Shown: piece by piece, positions 25,343-35,411 of the stretch
Layout: the number at the start of each line of letters is the position of its first letter
How positions within the stretch are numbered: the stretch's first letter is position 1
Assembly (NCBI GenBank): GCA_005799495.1
Contig: SYGP01000011.1
Span: 1 to 64,000, forward strand
Origin: Planctomycetia bacterium
Lineage (GTDB): Bacteria; Planctomycetota; Phycisphaerae; Phycisphaerales; SM1A02
Direction: 5' to 3'
DNA length: 64,000 nt
Notes under the pieces: model-generated
What the model saw: the letters and a program-made list of their open reading frames with translations, nothing else
What the model was told of the DNA's origin: nothing
Databases searched by the model: none
Translations under genes and position numbers: made by a program

Positions 25343-26368
25343 ATGCAATCCACCACCTCCGACCGACTCCACAGCAGCGATCCCCTGGAGGCCGCGGCGG
25401 CCGTTCACGCACTTTCTAGCGAAATCCGTGAACAGGTGCACCGAGTCATCGTCGGACAAGACGCGATCCTCGACCAGATCCTTCTGTCCGTCTTCTGTGG
25501 TGGACACACGCTGATCGAGGGGGTTCCTGGTCTCGCCAAGACACTCATCATCTCAACGATTGCCAAGACGCTCTCGCTCGATTTCACGCGAATCCAATTC
25601 ACGCCAGACTTGATGCCGAGCGATGTCACGGGAAGCGAGGTGATCCAAGAGGATCGAATGTCGGGCACGCGAGCCCTTCATTTCGTGAAAGGGCCGATCT
25701 TTTCGAATGTTGTGCTCGCCGACGAGATCAACCGAACGCCGCCAAAGACGCAGGCTGCCCTGCTGGAAGCGATGCAGGAGGGACAGGTCACGGTCGGCGG
25801 ACAGACACACGAGTTGCCGCGACCCTTCTTCGTGCTCGCCACCCAGAATCCCATCGAGCAGGAGGGAACATATCCCCTGCCCGAAGCACAACTCGACCGA
25901 TTCATGTTCTTGGTTCGGATTGGATATCCATCCGAACAACAGGAAGTCGAGATCATCAAGCGAACAACGGGCGGTGCATCGCTCGAACCGCAGGAAGTGA
26001 TTGGTGCTGCTGAGTGCCTTCGAATCCAGCAAATCGTTCGTAAGATTCCCGTCGCGGATCACATGATCCGCTATGCGCTTCGGCTCGTGCGTTCCACCCG
26101 ACTCGATGGATCCTCGTCGAAGTTCATCCGCGACTATGTCTCGTGGGGCGCAGGTCCCCGTGCGGGGCAGTACCTGATTCTGGCAGCCAAAGCACAAGCA
26201 CTCCTGAGTGGCGAAAAACATGTGATGCCACACCATCTCCACGCAGTCGTCCTTCCCGTGATGCGCCACCGCATCATGTTGAACTTCAACGCGCAAGCAG
26301 ATGGAATCGATGCAGACCGAGTGGTGGAAGACCTGGTGAAGACCATTCCGCTGGATAGTGCAGCGTGA
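25343..26368 (+). CDS. MoxR-family AAA+ ATPase
   Basis: ATG 25343 gives 341 residues. An N-terminal helical part (IREQVHRVIVGQDAILDQIL) leads to Walker A GVPGLAKT (about 60-67), Walker B LADEINR (about 130) and the sensor segment ATQNPIEQEGTYPLPEAQLD, all hallmarks of MoxR proteins. The C-terminal lid ends with the usual RIMLNF segment. MoxR ATPases act as chaperones that load metals or assemble complexes with VWA-domain partners. Genes for DUF58 and VWA proteins follow at once, three bases to the next start, so this is the motor of the eight-gene operon. Confidence 0.94.
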   Translation: MQSTTSDRLHSSDPLEAAAAVHALSSEIREQVHRVIVGQDAILDQILLSVFCGGHTLIEGVPGLAKTLIISTIAKTLSLDFTRIQFTPDLMPSDVTGSEVIQEDRMSGTRALHFVKGPIFSNVVLADEINRTPPKTQAALLEAMQEGQVTVGGQTHELPRPFFVLATQNPIEQEGTYPLPEAQLDRFMFLVRIGYPSEQQEVEIIKRTTGGASLEPQEVIGAAECLRIQQIVRKIPVADHMIRYALRLVRSTRLDGSSSKFIRDYVSWGAGPRAGQYLILAAKAQALLSGEKHVMPHHLHAVVLPVMRHRIMLNFNAQADGIDADRVVEDLVKTIPLDSAA

Positions 26369-26371
26369 TGA

Positions 26372-27352
26372 ATGGCGGAAACACCTCCAACGCAACTGAG
26401 AGCCGAGCAGTATCTCGCACCCGAGACGCTGGCCCAGCTTGCACCATTTGAACTGAGGGCAAAGCGCATCGCCGAAGGCCTGATGAACGGCATGCATGTA
26501 TCCCCACGCAAGGGATCGGCTACGGACTTCGCGTCGCACCGTCCCTATGTCTCCGGGGACAGCATTCGACACGTGGACTGGAAGGTGTTCGCCCGCAGCG
26601 ACAAGTTGCAGGTGAAACAGTTCCAGCAAGAGACAAACCTCAATGTTGTGATCCTCGTCGACGGTTCGGCGTCCATGCAGTTCGGGACCCTTCACACCAA
26701 GTCTGGTTGGGGTGGAACCAAGGCCCAGCGGAGCAGGAATGTCTGGACGAAGTATGACCACGCCACAGCCATAGCTGCCGCGATTTCATTCCTCGCGCTT
26801 CGGCAGAGGGATCAGGTGGGGCTTGGAATCTTCGCGGATGGAATCCGAAGTGGCGTCCGGCGGTCGAGCAGCAACGATCACTGGCGATCTGTCGTCCGGT
26901 GCCTCACAGCAGACCCCGTGGATGCAGCGGTGGCGTGGGAGCGCGTGGCCGATCAAGCGGTCAGTCAAAATCCACACCACACACTCTTCATCATCATTTC
27001 CGACTTTCTTGCACCGCCCGCAGTGGTTCAGTCTGCCCTGTCGCGGATCGGTCATCGAGGCCACGATGTGATCCTTGTCACGGTTCTTGATCGCGCGGAA
27101 CGACTCTTCAACATCGATGTGGACGCAGCGTTTGTCGGGTTGGAGGGCGAACCCCAATTGGAAGTCGAGACACGCAAGATTCGGGCCGCCTATCTCGCCG
27201 AACTGGAGAAGCACCTCGCCGACATTGAGCGAATGGCCCGCAACTTCCGCTTCGATGTCGGGGTGTTCGATTCGCACGAGTCCGTTGGACCCATTCTCTC
27301 TTCGTTGTTGGCACGCCGTGAAACCATCCTGCGGCGGAGGATTCGGGGATGA
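26372..27352 (+). CDS. DUF58-domain protein with VWA-like fold
   Basis: The protein has 326 residues. The DUF58 signature around residues 57-75 reads YVSGDSIRHVDWKVFARSDK, followed by a von Willebrand A core with the metal-site motif DGSAS in ILVDGSASM (about 92-96). The N-terminal region about 20-50 (LRAKRIAEGLMNGMHVSPRKG) is the other family landmark. DUF58 proteins are regular partners of MoxR ATPases; the role is presumed to be as substrate adaptor. No membrane helix is seen, so it is cytoplasmic or peripheral. The stop overlaps the next start as ATGA. Confidence 0.92.
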   Translation: MAETPPTQLRAEQYLAPETLAQLAPFELRAKRIAEGLMNGMHVSPRKGSATDFASHRPYVSGDSIRHVDWKVFARSDKLQVKQFQQETNLNVVILVDGSASMQFGTLHTKSGWGGTKAQRSRNVWTKYDHATAIAAAISFLALRQRDQVGLGIFADGIRSGVRRSSSNDHWRSVVRCLTADPVDAAVAWERVADQAVSQNPHHTLFIIISDFLAPPAVVQSALSRIGHRGHDVILVTVLDRAERLFNIDVDAAFVGLEGEPQLEVETRKIRAAYLAELEKHLADIERMARNFRFDVGVFDSHESVGPILSSLLARRETILRRRIRG

Positions 27353-29580
27353 CCTTCGCGTCCATCGGCCTGGTCGCAGCCGCCATCGCGGGCATGACAC
27401 TGCCGATCCTGATTCACTTCTTCTTGCGCAGAAAGAACAAGCCGGTGGAGTGGGCAGCGATGGCACTGCTCAGACGAGCGCTCGAGCGGACTGCGCGGAC
27501 GCGCCGTTTCGATCAGTGGTTGCTCTTGGTGATTCGCTGCTTGTTGGTGCTTGCCACCGGGCTTGCCATCGCCGGTCCACTTCTCCCAAAGTCATCCGAG
27601 GACCCCTCCTTCACCCAGTCGAGCACTCGCGAGAGAGCGATCGTGCTTGATGACGGAGTTGCCCAACAGGTTGTCCGTGGAGGATCGACTGGCTGGGAGG
27701 ATGCCAAGAAGCGAGCGGTCGGATTGATCGACCAACTCCAACCGGGTGATCGCATTGGAATTCTTCGGGGCGTTGGATCGCGTGCAGTGGTTTGGCCACC
27801 ATCAAGCGACTTGGATGCAGTGCGATCAGAGGTGCAGCTCGCAACAGCGTCGTATGAGGGTTCTGATGTCGTGGCCGCCGCGGCGAGTGCAGCAGAGGGT
27901 GGTCGGGATGTGATTGTGCTCAGTGACTTCCGAGCAGGATCCTTCGGAGGATCCCAGGGTGGCACGAGCGAACCGAGCCGACCAAGCGATGCACCACAAT
28001 CCACCAGGCGAACGACCACGGTTCTCTTGGAGCCACATCCGGATCAGCAGTTGAATGTGCAGGTTGTCGCCGTGGAGACGCGATCATCGGGCCCACAATC
28101 AAGTCGCGAACAACGCCCGCTTCGTGTCAGGCTGCAGCGCGAAGGAACCGCGCTGCCGAAGTCCACATCGACGATCGAAGTGAGATCAGATGGCGGCTTG
28201 AAGAACACGCTTCGTGTGGTGTGGGACTCGGGCCAGGTCCTTGCGCAGGTGGACGGCACCATGACTGCGTTGGCGAAAGAACAGCGCGTGGATTTCGTCG
28301 TGGAGGCAAGGATTCTCGAAAGCGATGCACAGCCAGCAGACAATGCGGTGTATGGGGTTGTCTCGGCAGAGGAATCGATTCGAGTGATCCTCTTGGATCG
28401 TGCGCTGCCCGATCAGCCGAGCGACAACGAGGACACTCCCGCATCATGGCTGCTGCGCGCGTTGGTTCCGATCGATGGCACGGATATAGCCGTGGAGGTT
28501 GTGGATCCAGCAGCACTTGATACCGCGCGTTTGCGTGGCACCCAGGCGGTCGTGGTATTGCGGCCCGACAGCATGGACGCAACAGGGTGGGGCGTGTTGT
28601 CGCAAGCGGTTCAGGATGGACTGGTGGTCTGGGTGTTTGCCCCGACAAACAAGTCTGTTGTCTGGGGAGCAGACTTCCAGAGGGCGTTCTCCCTCGGATG
28701 GCTGTTGGAACGAGCAACACCAAATCAGAAGGCGGACAGCCAAGAGGAATTCACGGAAAGAAGGATCGAAGCCGGAAAGACACCCCACCCCCTTTTGGCG
28801 CAAATGGGGTCCGAACTCGACACATTGATTCAACCGGTGGTGGTTCATGAATCACTTGGACTTCGTGTGCCAACCAACTCGGGCGACGTGGTGCTCTCCC
28901 TCAGCGACGGATCGCCCTTGCTGGCCTGTGCGCAGCCGACCAACTCTCGGGGCTCCGTGCTCTTGATGTCGACGGCTCTTGTGACAGGCTGGACCTCTCT
29001 GCCAACAAAGCCATTCATGGTTCCGTTTGTGCAGGAGGTATTGCGACAGTCGATCGCTCGTGTGGAGCGCGCAACAGTTGAACGAATGGGTGGAATCGCG
29101 AATATTCCGGGGGCCATCACACTCGAGCCCATCCTGCACATGGATGGCGGTGGATTGCCGGAAGCGCGGTCCATCCCACTCGACTCGGAGGGCAGGGCAA
29201 CACAGCCCATTCAGGTGCCCGGTGTGTACAGCGCAGTCGACGCACGCAATCGGAGGATTGCGTGGCTTGTCGCGAATGTGGACCTGCGTTCAACCTCGAT
29301 TCGCGCGACACCGAACGGAGAGGCGGTCGCGTTGTTTCAGGGGATGGATTGCATCATCCCAGATCCGCCCACCGTCGAACGCGCAGTGGAGGCTGCGCCT
29401 GGCGTGCCAGTCGATCGTGGAGATGAAAAGGAGTTGCCGATCGCCAAGGCACTGGATGGTGTTTCGCTTGCGCCCTGGTTCTTCCTCGCCGCGATGGCAT
29501 GTCTCCTCGGCGAGTCGTGGCTCGCACGGAGGGCTTCGGCTGGCGCAACAACACACGCACTCCTGGGAGATGGGCGATGA
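27349..29580 (+). CDS. BatA-like membrane protein with N-terminal aerotolerance-regulator domain
   Basis: The protein has 743 residues. Residues about 1-75 match the N-terminal domain of Bacteroides aerotolerance proteins: a membrane helix, LPILIHFFLRRKNKPVEWAA, then a second helix. A VWA-like region follows (about 95-200), but its metal site is degenerate (LDDGVAQQ instead of DxSxS). A large extracytoplasmic part with beta-rich segments and a glutamine-amidotransferase-like stretch leads to a final membrane helix near residue 710. ATGA overlaps join it to the DUF58 gene and to the next VWA gene. It likely anchors the MoxR/VWA complex in the cytoplasmic membrane. Confidence 0.84.
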   Translation: MTFASIGLVAAAIAGMTLPILIHFFLRRKNKPVEWAAMALLRRALERTARTRRFDQWLLLVIRCLLVLATGLAIAGPLLPKSSEDPSFTQSSTRERAIVLDDGVAQQVVRGGSTGWEDAKKRAVGLIDQLQPGDRIGILRGVGSRAVVWPPSSDLDAVRSEVQLATASYEGSDVVAAAASAAEGGRDVIVLSDFRAGSFGGSQGGTSEPSRPSDAPQSTRRTTTVLLEPHPDQQLNVQVVAVETRSSGPQSSREQRPLRVRLQREGTALPKSTSTIEVRSDGGLKNTLRVVWDSGQVLAQVDGTMTALAKEQRVDFVVEARILESDAQPADNAVYGVVSAEESIRVILLDRALPDQPSDNEDTPASWLLRALVPIDGTDIAVEVVDPAALDTARLRGTQAVVVLRPDSMDATGWGVLSQAVQDGLVVWVFAPTNKSVVWGADFQRAFSLGWLLERATPNQKADSQEEFTERRIEAGKTPHPLLAQMGSELDTLIQPVVVHESLGLRVPTNSGDVVLSLSDGSPLLACAQPTNSRGSVLLMSTALVTGWTSLPTKPFMVPFVQEVLRQSIARVERATVERMGGIANIPGAITLEPILHMDGGGLPEARSIPLDSEGRATQPIQVPGVYSAVDARNRRIAWLVANVDLRSTSIRATPNGEAVALFQGMDCIIPDPPTVERAVEAAPGVPVDRGDEKELPIAKALDGVSLAPWFFLAAMACLLGESWLARRASAGATTHALLGDGR

Positions 29581-31862
29581 GCACGGGGAGTATCTGGCGC
29601 TGGTTGTTTGGCGTGGATGTGATCCCGGGCGATGCAGCTGGGTTGGAGTTCGCGTGGCAGCGCCCACTCGAACCATGGGTGTGGCTGCTTGTGATCATTG
29701 TCGCAGTTGTGGTGGCGGCGTTGAGCTATCAAGGACTCGCGGGAAGCCGTCGTCTTCGCTCCTCCTTGGGCGCGATCCGCGTTCTTGCCATCGTGTTCCT
29801 TGTCGTGTTGTTCTCCGGTCCACTGCTGCGGTTGCCGGTTCTGGAGAGCAAGCCCGACTGGGTTGTCGTTCTCGTGGACCGAAGCCGAAGCTTGAGCATC
29901 GAAGACGCGCCCACCTACAACGGCAACCTGCAAACCAGGGAATCACAGGCTCGCCAGATCCTTTCAGATGAAGTATGGACCCAGGTATCCGAGGGGCGCG
30001 TGGTTGTCTGGATCGGATTTGATGGAGCCACCCGAGAGATCACACCGACCGAACCAGGGCCGGCAGATGGATGGGACACGGATCTTGGCGTGCCGATCGA
30101 GTTGGCCCTGACTCGCCTCGCGGGGAGACCGGCGAGTGGAATCATCTTGATCAGCGATGGACGAGCGACCCGCGCACTCGAACCAAACGCCCTTCGTCAA
30201 CTCCAAGCACGCGCGATTCCCCTCTTCGCCATCCCGCTTGGTTCCGCAGAGGCGGTCGTCGATCTTGCTGTCGCCGATGCATCGGCGCCAGCGAGCGCCT
30301 TTGTGCGCGATCAATTGCCTTTTACGGCTGTCGTCCGGTCCACAGGTGGACCGGTTCGAGGTTCGGTGCAAGTCGATCTGATCAACGAGGCCAACGGGAA
30401 GGTTGTCGACACGGTGCAGCTCACCGAAGCGGACTTCACCGGAGGGAGAAGCGAGACGATCCTTACAGCGGTCGGAGAAAGCGCCGGCCCGAATACGTGG
30501 CGAATCCGCGTGCGTGGTACGGGCAGTGATCTCGTTTCATCGAACAACGAGGCGGTGGTCACCGTGGACTTCGTGGATCGTCCATTGCGCGCGCTGTACA
30601 TCGAGGGATATCCGCGCTGGGAGTATCGCTATCTGAAGAACCTTCTTGTGCGTGAGGAATCACTTGAAAGCTCGGTCATGCTGCTCTCGGCGGACCGGGA
30701 CTTCGCGCAAGAGGGCAACGCGCCACTGGAAAGGCTGCCCAGGACACGCGAGGAGTTTGCCGATTTCGACCTCTTTGTGATGGGTGATGTGCCGAGCGGG
30801 AGCATTTCAGATGCACAGGCAGATGAGATTCGATTCGCCGTCGGCGATCGTGGTGCGGGTCTGCTGTGGATCGCTGGCGAGCGATCGACCCCGAAATCCT
30901 GGCGCGGTACTCCGCTCGACGATCTTCTTCCGATGCGGTCGAATCCAGAGCGACATGATGAACGCATTCACGTGCAACCCACACCAGCGGCCGGTCGCGC
31001 CGGCGTGCTCCGTCTTGGCGAGGAGGCGCGGAGTCCATGGCCGGTTGCACTCTCCGAGAGTGGAAGTCGAGGACATCTTGAGTGGGCACAGCGGATTGAC
31101 CTGAGCACCCTCAAGCCGTCGGCGGAGGTGCTTGGTCTGGCGCGTACGGCATCAGGAGCGACGTGGCCACTCGTGATTTCGATGCGGTATGGGGCTGGTC
31201 AGGTCGTGTATGTCGGAACGGATGAGACGTGGCGATGGCGGCACGGCGTCGGCGAGTCCTTCCAAGAGCGCTTCTGGATTCAGTTGATCCGCATGCTCTC
31301 TCGTGGAAGTGCGCCTGAATCGAGTGACCCCTTCCAACTGTCGGTCGAGCCGAGGAATCCTGAGACAGGTCTGGCCTCCGTCATTCGGCTGGAGGCGCGC
31401 GAGACGGAGGTGGCGGATGCAGTTGGTGATGCACCGCTCGAGGCACAGATAGAGGAGATGGATGGTTCACGGCGTGGTTCACGGACGGTGGTTCAGTTGG
31501 TGCGCGAAGGCCGAAGTTGGATCGGTCCTTGGACGCCAATGGCTGCAGGTCGGTGCCGAGTGAGCGTTGATTCGGCGCGGACGGGAACACGCGAAGTGAT
31601 GGTGGATGTGGTGAGACGTGACATGGAGCTTGGACAGCCTCAAGCGGACCACGCATTGCTTGCGGATCTTGCAGCACGAACCGGCGGTGCCGTGATCCAA
31701 CCGAACGACCTTGTCCGATTGAAGCAAGTGCTGCCCAAGCGGTCATCCGTGTCAGAGCGTGCCATCGTGGATCCACTGTGGAATAGTCCTGCAGCCATCT
31801 TGGTGGTGTTTTCGCTGATCTTCACCGAACTTGTGGGGCGGCGTTTCTTGCGTCTTGCGTAG
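29577..31862 (+). CDS. Membrane-anchored VWA protein with CARDB-like and amidotransferase-like domains
   Basis: ATG 29577 overlaps the preceding stop (ATGA) and gives 761 residues. Two membrane helices (about 38-57 and 70-90) come first. A VWA domain follows with an intact-looking DRSRS metal motif (about 101-105) and GIILISDGRATRAL. Next is a beta-sandwich region (about 240-340) of CARDB type with ENEAVVTVDF-like end (SSNNEAVVTVDFVDRPLR), then a class-I amidotransferase-like fold (about 345-600) containing ALYIEGYPRWEYRYLKNLL. The C-terminus has one more membrane helix. This architecture is common downstream of MoxR and DUF58 genes in planctomycetes; its substrate is unknown. Confidence 0.85.
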   Translation: MSTGSIWRWLFGVDVIPGDAAGLEFAWQRPLEPWVWLLVIIVAVVVAALSYQGLAGSRRLRSSLGAIRVLAIVFLVVLFSGPLLRLPVLESKPDWVVVLVDRSRSLSIEDAPTYNGNLQTRESQARQILSDEVWTQVSEGRVVVWIGFDGATREITPTEPGPADGWDTDLGVPIELALTRLAGRPASGIILISDGRATRALEPNALRQLQARAIPLFAIPLGSAEAVVDLAVADASAPASAFVRDQLPFTAVVRSTGGPVRGSVQVDLINEANGKVVDTVQLTEADFTGGRSETILTAVGESAGPNTWRIRVRGTGSDLVSSNNEAVVTVDFVDRPLRALYIEGYPRWEYRYLKNLLVREESLESSVMLLSADRDFAQEGNAPLERLPRTREEFADFDLFVMGDVPSGSISDAQADEIRFAVGDRGAGLLWIAGERSTPKSWRGTPLDDLLPMRSNPERHDERIHVQPTPAAGRAGVLRLGEEARSPWPVALSESGSRGHLEWAQRIDLSTLKPSAEVLGLARTASGATWPLVISMRYGAGQVVYVGTDETWRWRHGVGESFQERFWIQLIRMLSRGSAPESSDPFQLSVEPRNPETGLASVIRLEARETEVADAVGDAPLEAQIEEMDGSRRGSRTVVQLVREGRSWIGPWTPMAAGRCRVSVDSARTGTREVMVDVVRRDMELGQPQADHALLADLAARTGGAVIQPNDLVRLKQVLPKRSSVSERAIVDPLWNSPAAILVVFSLIFTELVGRRFLRLA

Positions 31863-31880
31863 GCTTTTCGATACTTCATC

Positions 31881-34800
31881 ATGGCAGAGTCCACCAAACT
31901 GATACACAGTCTTGATGCGGCGGCTCGGCGCATTAGGAGCATCCGCGTGGGTGCCTCCGTGGCAGCGATGGCCCGTGCGGTGGTGGCCATTGCCTCGGGA
32001 TGCGTCCTGCTCGATGCTGCATTCCGATTTCCATCTGCCTTGCGCTGGCTCGTGCTCGTTGCACTCGTTGTGTTCTGCATCTGGCGCTGGCGCCGGAAGG
32101 TTCGGCCTGCACTGTCGCCAGCGCCGGGGCGTGTTCACTTGGCGCTCGAACTGGAACGCCAGTTCCCGGCAGCACGCGGCATCATCGCCTCGGGCGTCGA
32201 GTTCTCGGTTGATCCACGCTGGCAACACAACCCATTCGCCGTGTCCGTCGCGCAGTCAGCGGCTCGCCAAGTGCCGAACGATGCCGTCCACGCGCTTGTT
32301 CGCACTCGTCGGCTCAAGCGAGAGCTGCTGTTGTTGGCAGTGTTGGTGGCCACGTGGACAAGTGCCGCGCTCATTGCTCCACAACTCGCCATCACGGGCG
32401 CCATTCGACTCACGGCTCCATGGGTCGCGATGGAATGGCCTGCGCGAACCGAACTGCGATCCGCCGTCACGGCCACCCATCATCCACGCGAAATCGCATT
32501 GCCGCTCGCGGTCGAACTTGTTCGCGGTGATGTGGACGGAGACTTGGTGTGGGTTCGACTGCGGCGCGTGCGTGGCGAAGCAACAGGACCATGGGAACGG
32601 ATTGCAATGGTTCACCAAGGGCAGCGTCGCTTCGAACGGATGATCGAAGCAGGCGTCGATGCGGTGGAGTTCCAGTTCCTGACCGCCGAAGTGGAAACGC
32701 CACTGCAGCGCATTGATCTTCGGGAAGCACCCAGCATCGCGGAAGCCTCCATCATCGTCACTCCGCCCGCATATGCGTCGACACTGCCGATCATTCGACA
32801 GTCACTCGGCGATTGCACGGGTCGTCAGGGACGACTGCTCGAGCCCGTTCTTGCTGGGTCTGTGTGCGAAGTCACGGTGCGGCCGACCGCAACCGCCCTT
32901 TTCCCAGAGGACTCCGACGACGCGCGGGCCGCTTGGTTGAAGTCATCGATCGATTGCTCCCACATCGATGGCACGCCTGGGGGATCGCCGGCGGATCTCC
33001 AACTCGTCCGCTCGGGTGATGTGTGGACCGTTCGGTGGACCGCGCGCGAGAGCATCCTCCTGGATTGGATGCTGCGCGATGAGTACGAAGTATCCAACGT
33101 CATCCCGATCGAGATCACGGTGGATGTCCGGATCGACCAGCCCCCCGAACCATTGGTGACGGTGCCGGAAGCGGACGAGACTGTCCTCGCAAGTGCATCG
33201 ATACCACTGAAGGGGGTGGTTCGCGATGACGTGGGCATCTTTGAGTTGCACATGGATGCATCGCTCGGGACAGGCTGGCAACAACGCCTGACAACCACCG
33301 CGGGGGATGGTCAACGCGAGGTCGAGGCTTCGACCGTGCTCGATGTCTCATCGTCAGGCGGCAAGCCGGGTGATGTCATCGAGGTTGTCGCGGTGGCCAT
33401 CGACAACATGGAAACAGGTGGACTTCGTCGTGCGCCCGTGCGGTCGGGGCCGCGTCGACTGAAGATCATCGGTGCCGAGCAGTTTTCCGAGGAGACAAGG
33501 AGCCTGTTGGCTGCGATTCGACAAGCAGCGCAACGGGCAAGTGAACGCCAACGCACCCTGGTTGAGCGCGAGAACGATGCGGCAGCGGAGGTCCGACCAC
33601 AGGCCGAAATCGGCGAGCGCATTGGCACACTCACAAAGATGCTGGATTCGCTTGGTGCACGGCTCGAGCGGAACAACGCGGAGGAGGATGCGACCCAAAG
33701 CCTGCTCGATGCAGCCAAGGACATCACACAGGTTGCACAGGTGCAGAGCAATCAAGCGAGGGATGCCCTGCAAGATGCGAGCAAGCAAGGCGAGGAAGAA
33801 GCAGGATCGAGCAAGGTTGCCGAGCTCATGGAAACGGCGAAGGCAGCCCAACAGGAAGTGGACTCGGAACTCACGGATCTCGCCGAACTCCTCGATCGGG
33901 ATCGTGAGTCGTTCGCAGCCACCCAGCGTCTGCAACGGGTGGCCGAGGCGATCGCCAAGGCGGATGCAGAACGAACGCGCGCAGCCGCAAAGACGATCGG
34001 ACAGAATGAGACAGAGCTTGGTCCCGAGGAACTCGCTGATCTCGAGCGAGCTGCCCAGGCAACACGCGATGCGGCACAGGCTGCACGAGAAGCGATGGAG
34101 GATCTGCGACAGCGAGCCGAGCGGGTGAGTGGCGACGATCCTGAGCGCGCCCAGAGTTTGAGACAGGCGGCGCAGCGAGGGGAGAGTGAATCCCTGCAGT
34201 CTCGCATGGATCAGGCGGAGCGGGCGACTCGAGCCAACAAGATGGATACCGCACAGCAGGCATCGGCGAGTGCCATGCAGACAGTGCAGCGCATGGTGCA
34301 GGATTTGGAAGAGAGTGATTCGAGTCGCGCCCAGTCGCTCAAGCGGAGACTGGCAACGGTCGCCCAAGCGCTCGAGCAGCTCATCCAAGAGGCGGAAAGC
34401 ACACAGGACAGTGTCATCAGCCTTGTCGCAGCCAATTCAGATGAGGTGGCGAGTGGATCTTCGGCAGCCGCACGGCAAGCATCGGATGTTGCGGTCAACG
34501 CCGCAGCCATCGCGGACCAAGCACGCCTCGGCGGATCGAACATGCAGCGCATCGTGAGGCTTGTCGAGCGGGGATCAGAAGCGGAAGTCCGTGCCGCGGA
34601 GGCGCTCGCCGCCACACCTGTCGAGGTCGGAATCGGGCAGGAGCAGACAACCCGCGCAACACAGCTCTTTCGGGAGGCCCTTGATGCGGTTCGCCAACAG
34701 GAGCGTCGTACGGAAGAGCAGGAGCGTCAACAGCGGGCCCAGGAACTCGCGAAGAAGTTCACGGAGTTGGCAGATCGCCAAGAAGGTGTGTGGACGGCAT

Positions 34801-35411
34801 CGAGTGCGCTCATTGGGGTGGCTGGTGATCGCCGTGCGCTTGTCGAAGCGCGGCGGCTTGGTGTCGATCAGGAGCGAATCGGTCAAGCAATTCGGGAGAT
34901 CGTGGATGCGTCCGAGGACGTCAAGAAGTCCGCCGCCTTTGTGGAGGCACTCGATGTTGCAGGGGAGAGCTCTTCCGATGCGGCCAAAGACTTGAGAAAT
35001 GGACTTCCGACACAAGAAACCACACGGGCTCAGCGCGAAGTACTCCAGACGGTTCGCGAGATCGCAGATGCTCTTGGGCAGTCGGGGAAAAAGAAGAAGG
35101 ACCCATTTGCCGATGATGGAAATCAGGCCGGCGGCGGAGGTGGAGGAGGGAGCGGTGGCGACAAGCCTGCGATTCCACCCCTTGCCGAATTGAAGGTGAT
35201 TCGTTCGCTGCAGCAGCGCATCTACGACCGAACCAAAGGCGCAGCCACCATGCCCGGGCAGGCGGAATGGGCCAAGCAATTGATGAAGCGACAGGAGTCG
35301 GTCGCAACACTTGCCGACGAGCTTCGCCGCGAGGTGGAGCGGCAGATGCAAGAGCGAGGCGCGACGATTGTTCCTCCGAAAGAGGATGGGAACGAAGGTG
35401 TGGAACCATGA
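31881..35411 (+). CDS. Very large membrane-anchored coiled-coil protein (DUF4175-like layout)
   Basis: The protein has 1176 residues. Membrane helices near 28-48, 52-70 and 150-170 are followed by a beta-rich extracytoplasmic part (about 180-530). A long, highly charged Ala/Glu/Gln/Arg helical region (about 530-1070) is typical of extended coiled coils. A glycine tract lies near residue 1090. The layout resembles the DUF4175-type giants found next to BatA/VWA genes. It may serve as a scaffold or tether across the periplasm. It follows the VWA gene by 18 bases and overlaps the next gene as ATGA, which fixes it as part of the operon. No enzymatic motif is seen. Confidence 0.82.
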   Translation: MAESTKLIHSLDAAARRIRSIRVGASVAAMARAVVAIASGCVLLDAAFRFPSALRWLVLVALVVFCIWRWRRKVRPALSPAPGRVHLALELERQFPAARGIIASGVEFSVDPRWQHNPFAVSVAQSAARQVPNDAVHALVRTRRLKRELLLLAVLVATWTSAALIAPQLAITGAIRLTAPWVAMEWPARTELRSAVTATHHPREIALPLAVELVRGDVDGDLVWVRLRRVRGEATGPWERIAMVHQGQRRFERMIEAGVDAVEFQFLTAEVETPLQRIDLREAPSIAEASIIVTPPAYASTLPIIRQSLGDCTGRQGRLLEPVLAGSVCEVTVRPTATALFPEDSDDARAAWLKSSIDCSHIDGTPGGSPADLQLVRSGDVWTVRWTARESILLDWMLRDEYEVSNVIPIEITVDVRIDQPPEPLVTVPEADETVLASASIPLKGVVRDDVGIFELHMDASLGTGWQQRLTTTAGDGQREVEASTVLDVSSSGGKPGDVIEVVAVAIDNMETGGLRRAPVRSGPRRLKIIGAEQFSEETRSLLAAIRQAAQRASERQRTLVERENDAAAEVRPQAEIGERIGTLTKMLDSLGARLERNNAEEDATQSLLDAAKDITQVAQVQSNQARDALQDASKQGEEEAGSSKVAELMETAKAAQQEVDSELTDLAELLDRDRESFAATQRLQRVAEAIAKADAERTRAAAKTIGQNETELGPEELADLERAAQATRDAAQAAREAMEDLRQRAERVSGDDPERAQSLRQAAQRGESESLQSRMDQAERATRANKMDTAQQASASAMQTVQRMVQDLEESDSSRAQSLKRRLATVAQALEQLIQEAESTQDSVISLVAANSDEVASGSSAAARQASDVAVNAAAIADQARLGGSNMQRIVRLVERGSEAEVRAAEALAATPVEVGIGQEQTTRATQLFREALDAVRQQERRTEEQERQQRAQELAKKFTELADRQEGVWTASSALIGVAGDRRALVEARRLGVDQERIGQAIREIVDASEDVKKSAAFVEALDVAGESSSDAAKDLRNGLPTQETTRAQREVLQTVREIADALGQSGKKKKDPFADDGNQAGGGGGGGSGGDKPAIPPLAELKVIRSLQQRIYDRTKGAATMPGQAEWAKQLMKRQESVATLADELRREVERQMQERGATIVPPKEDGNEGVEP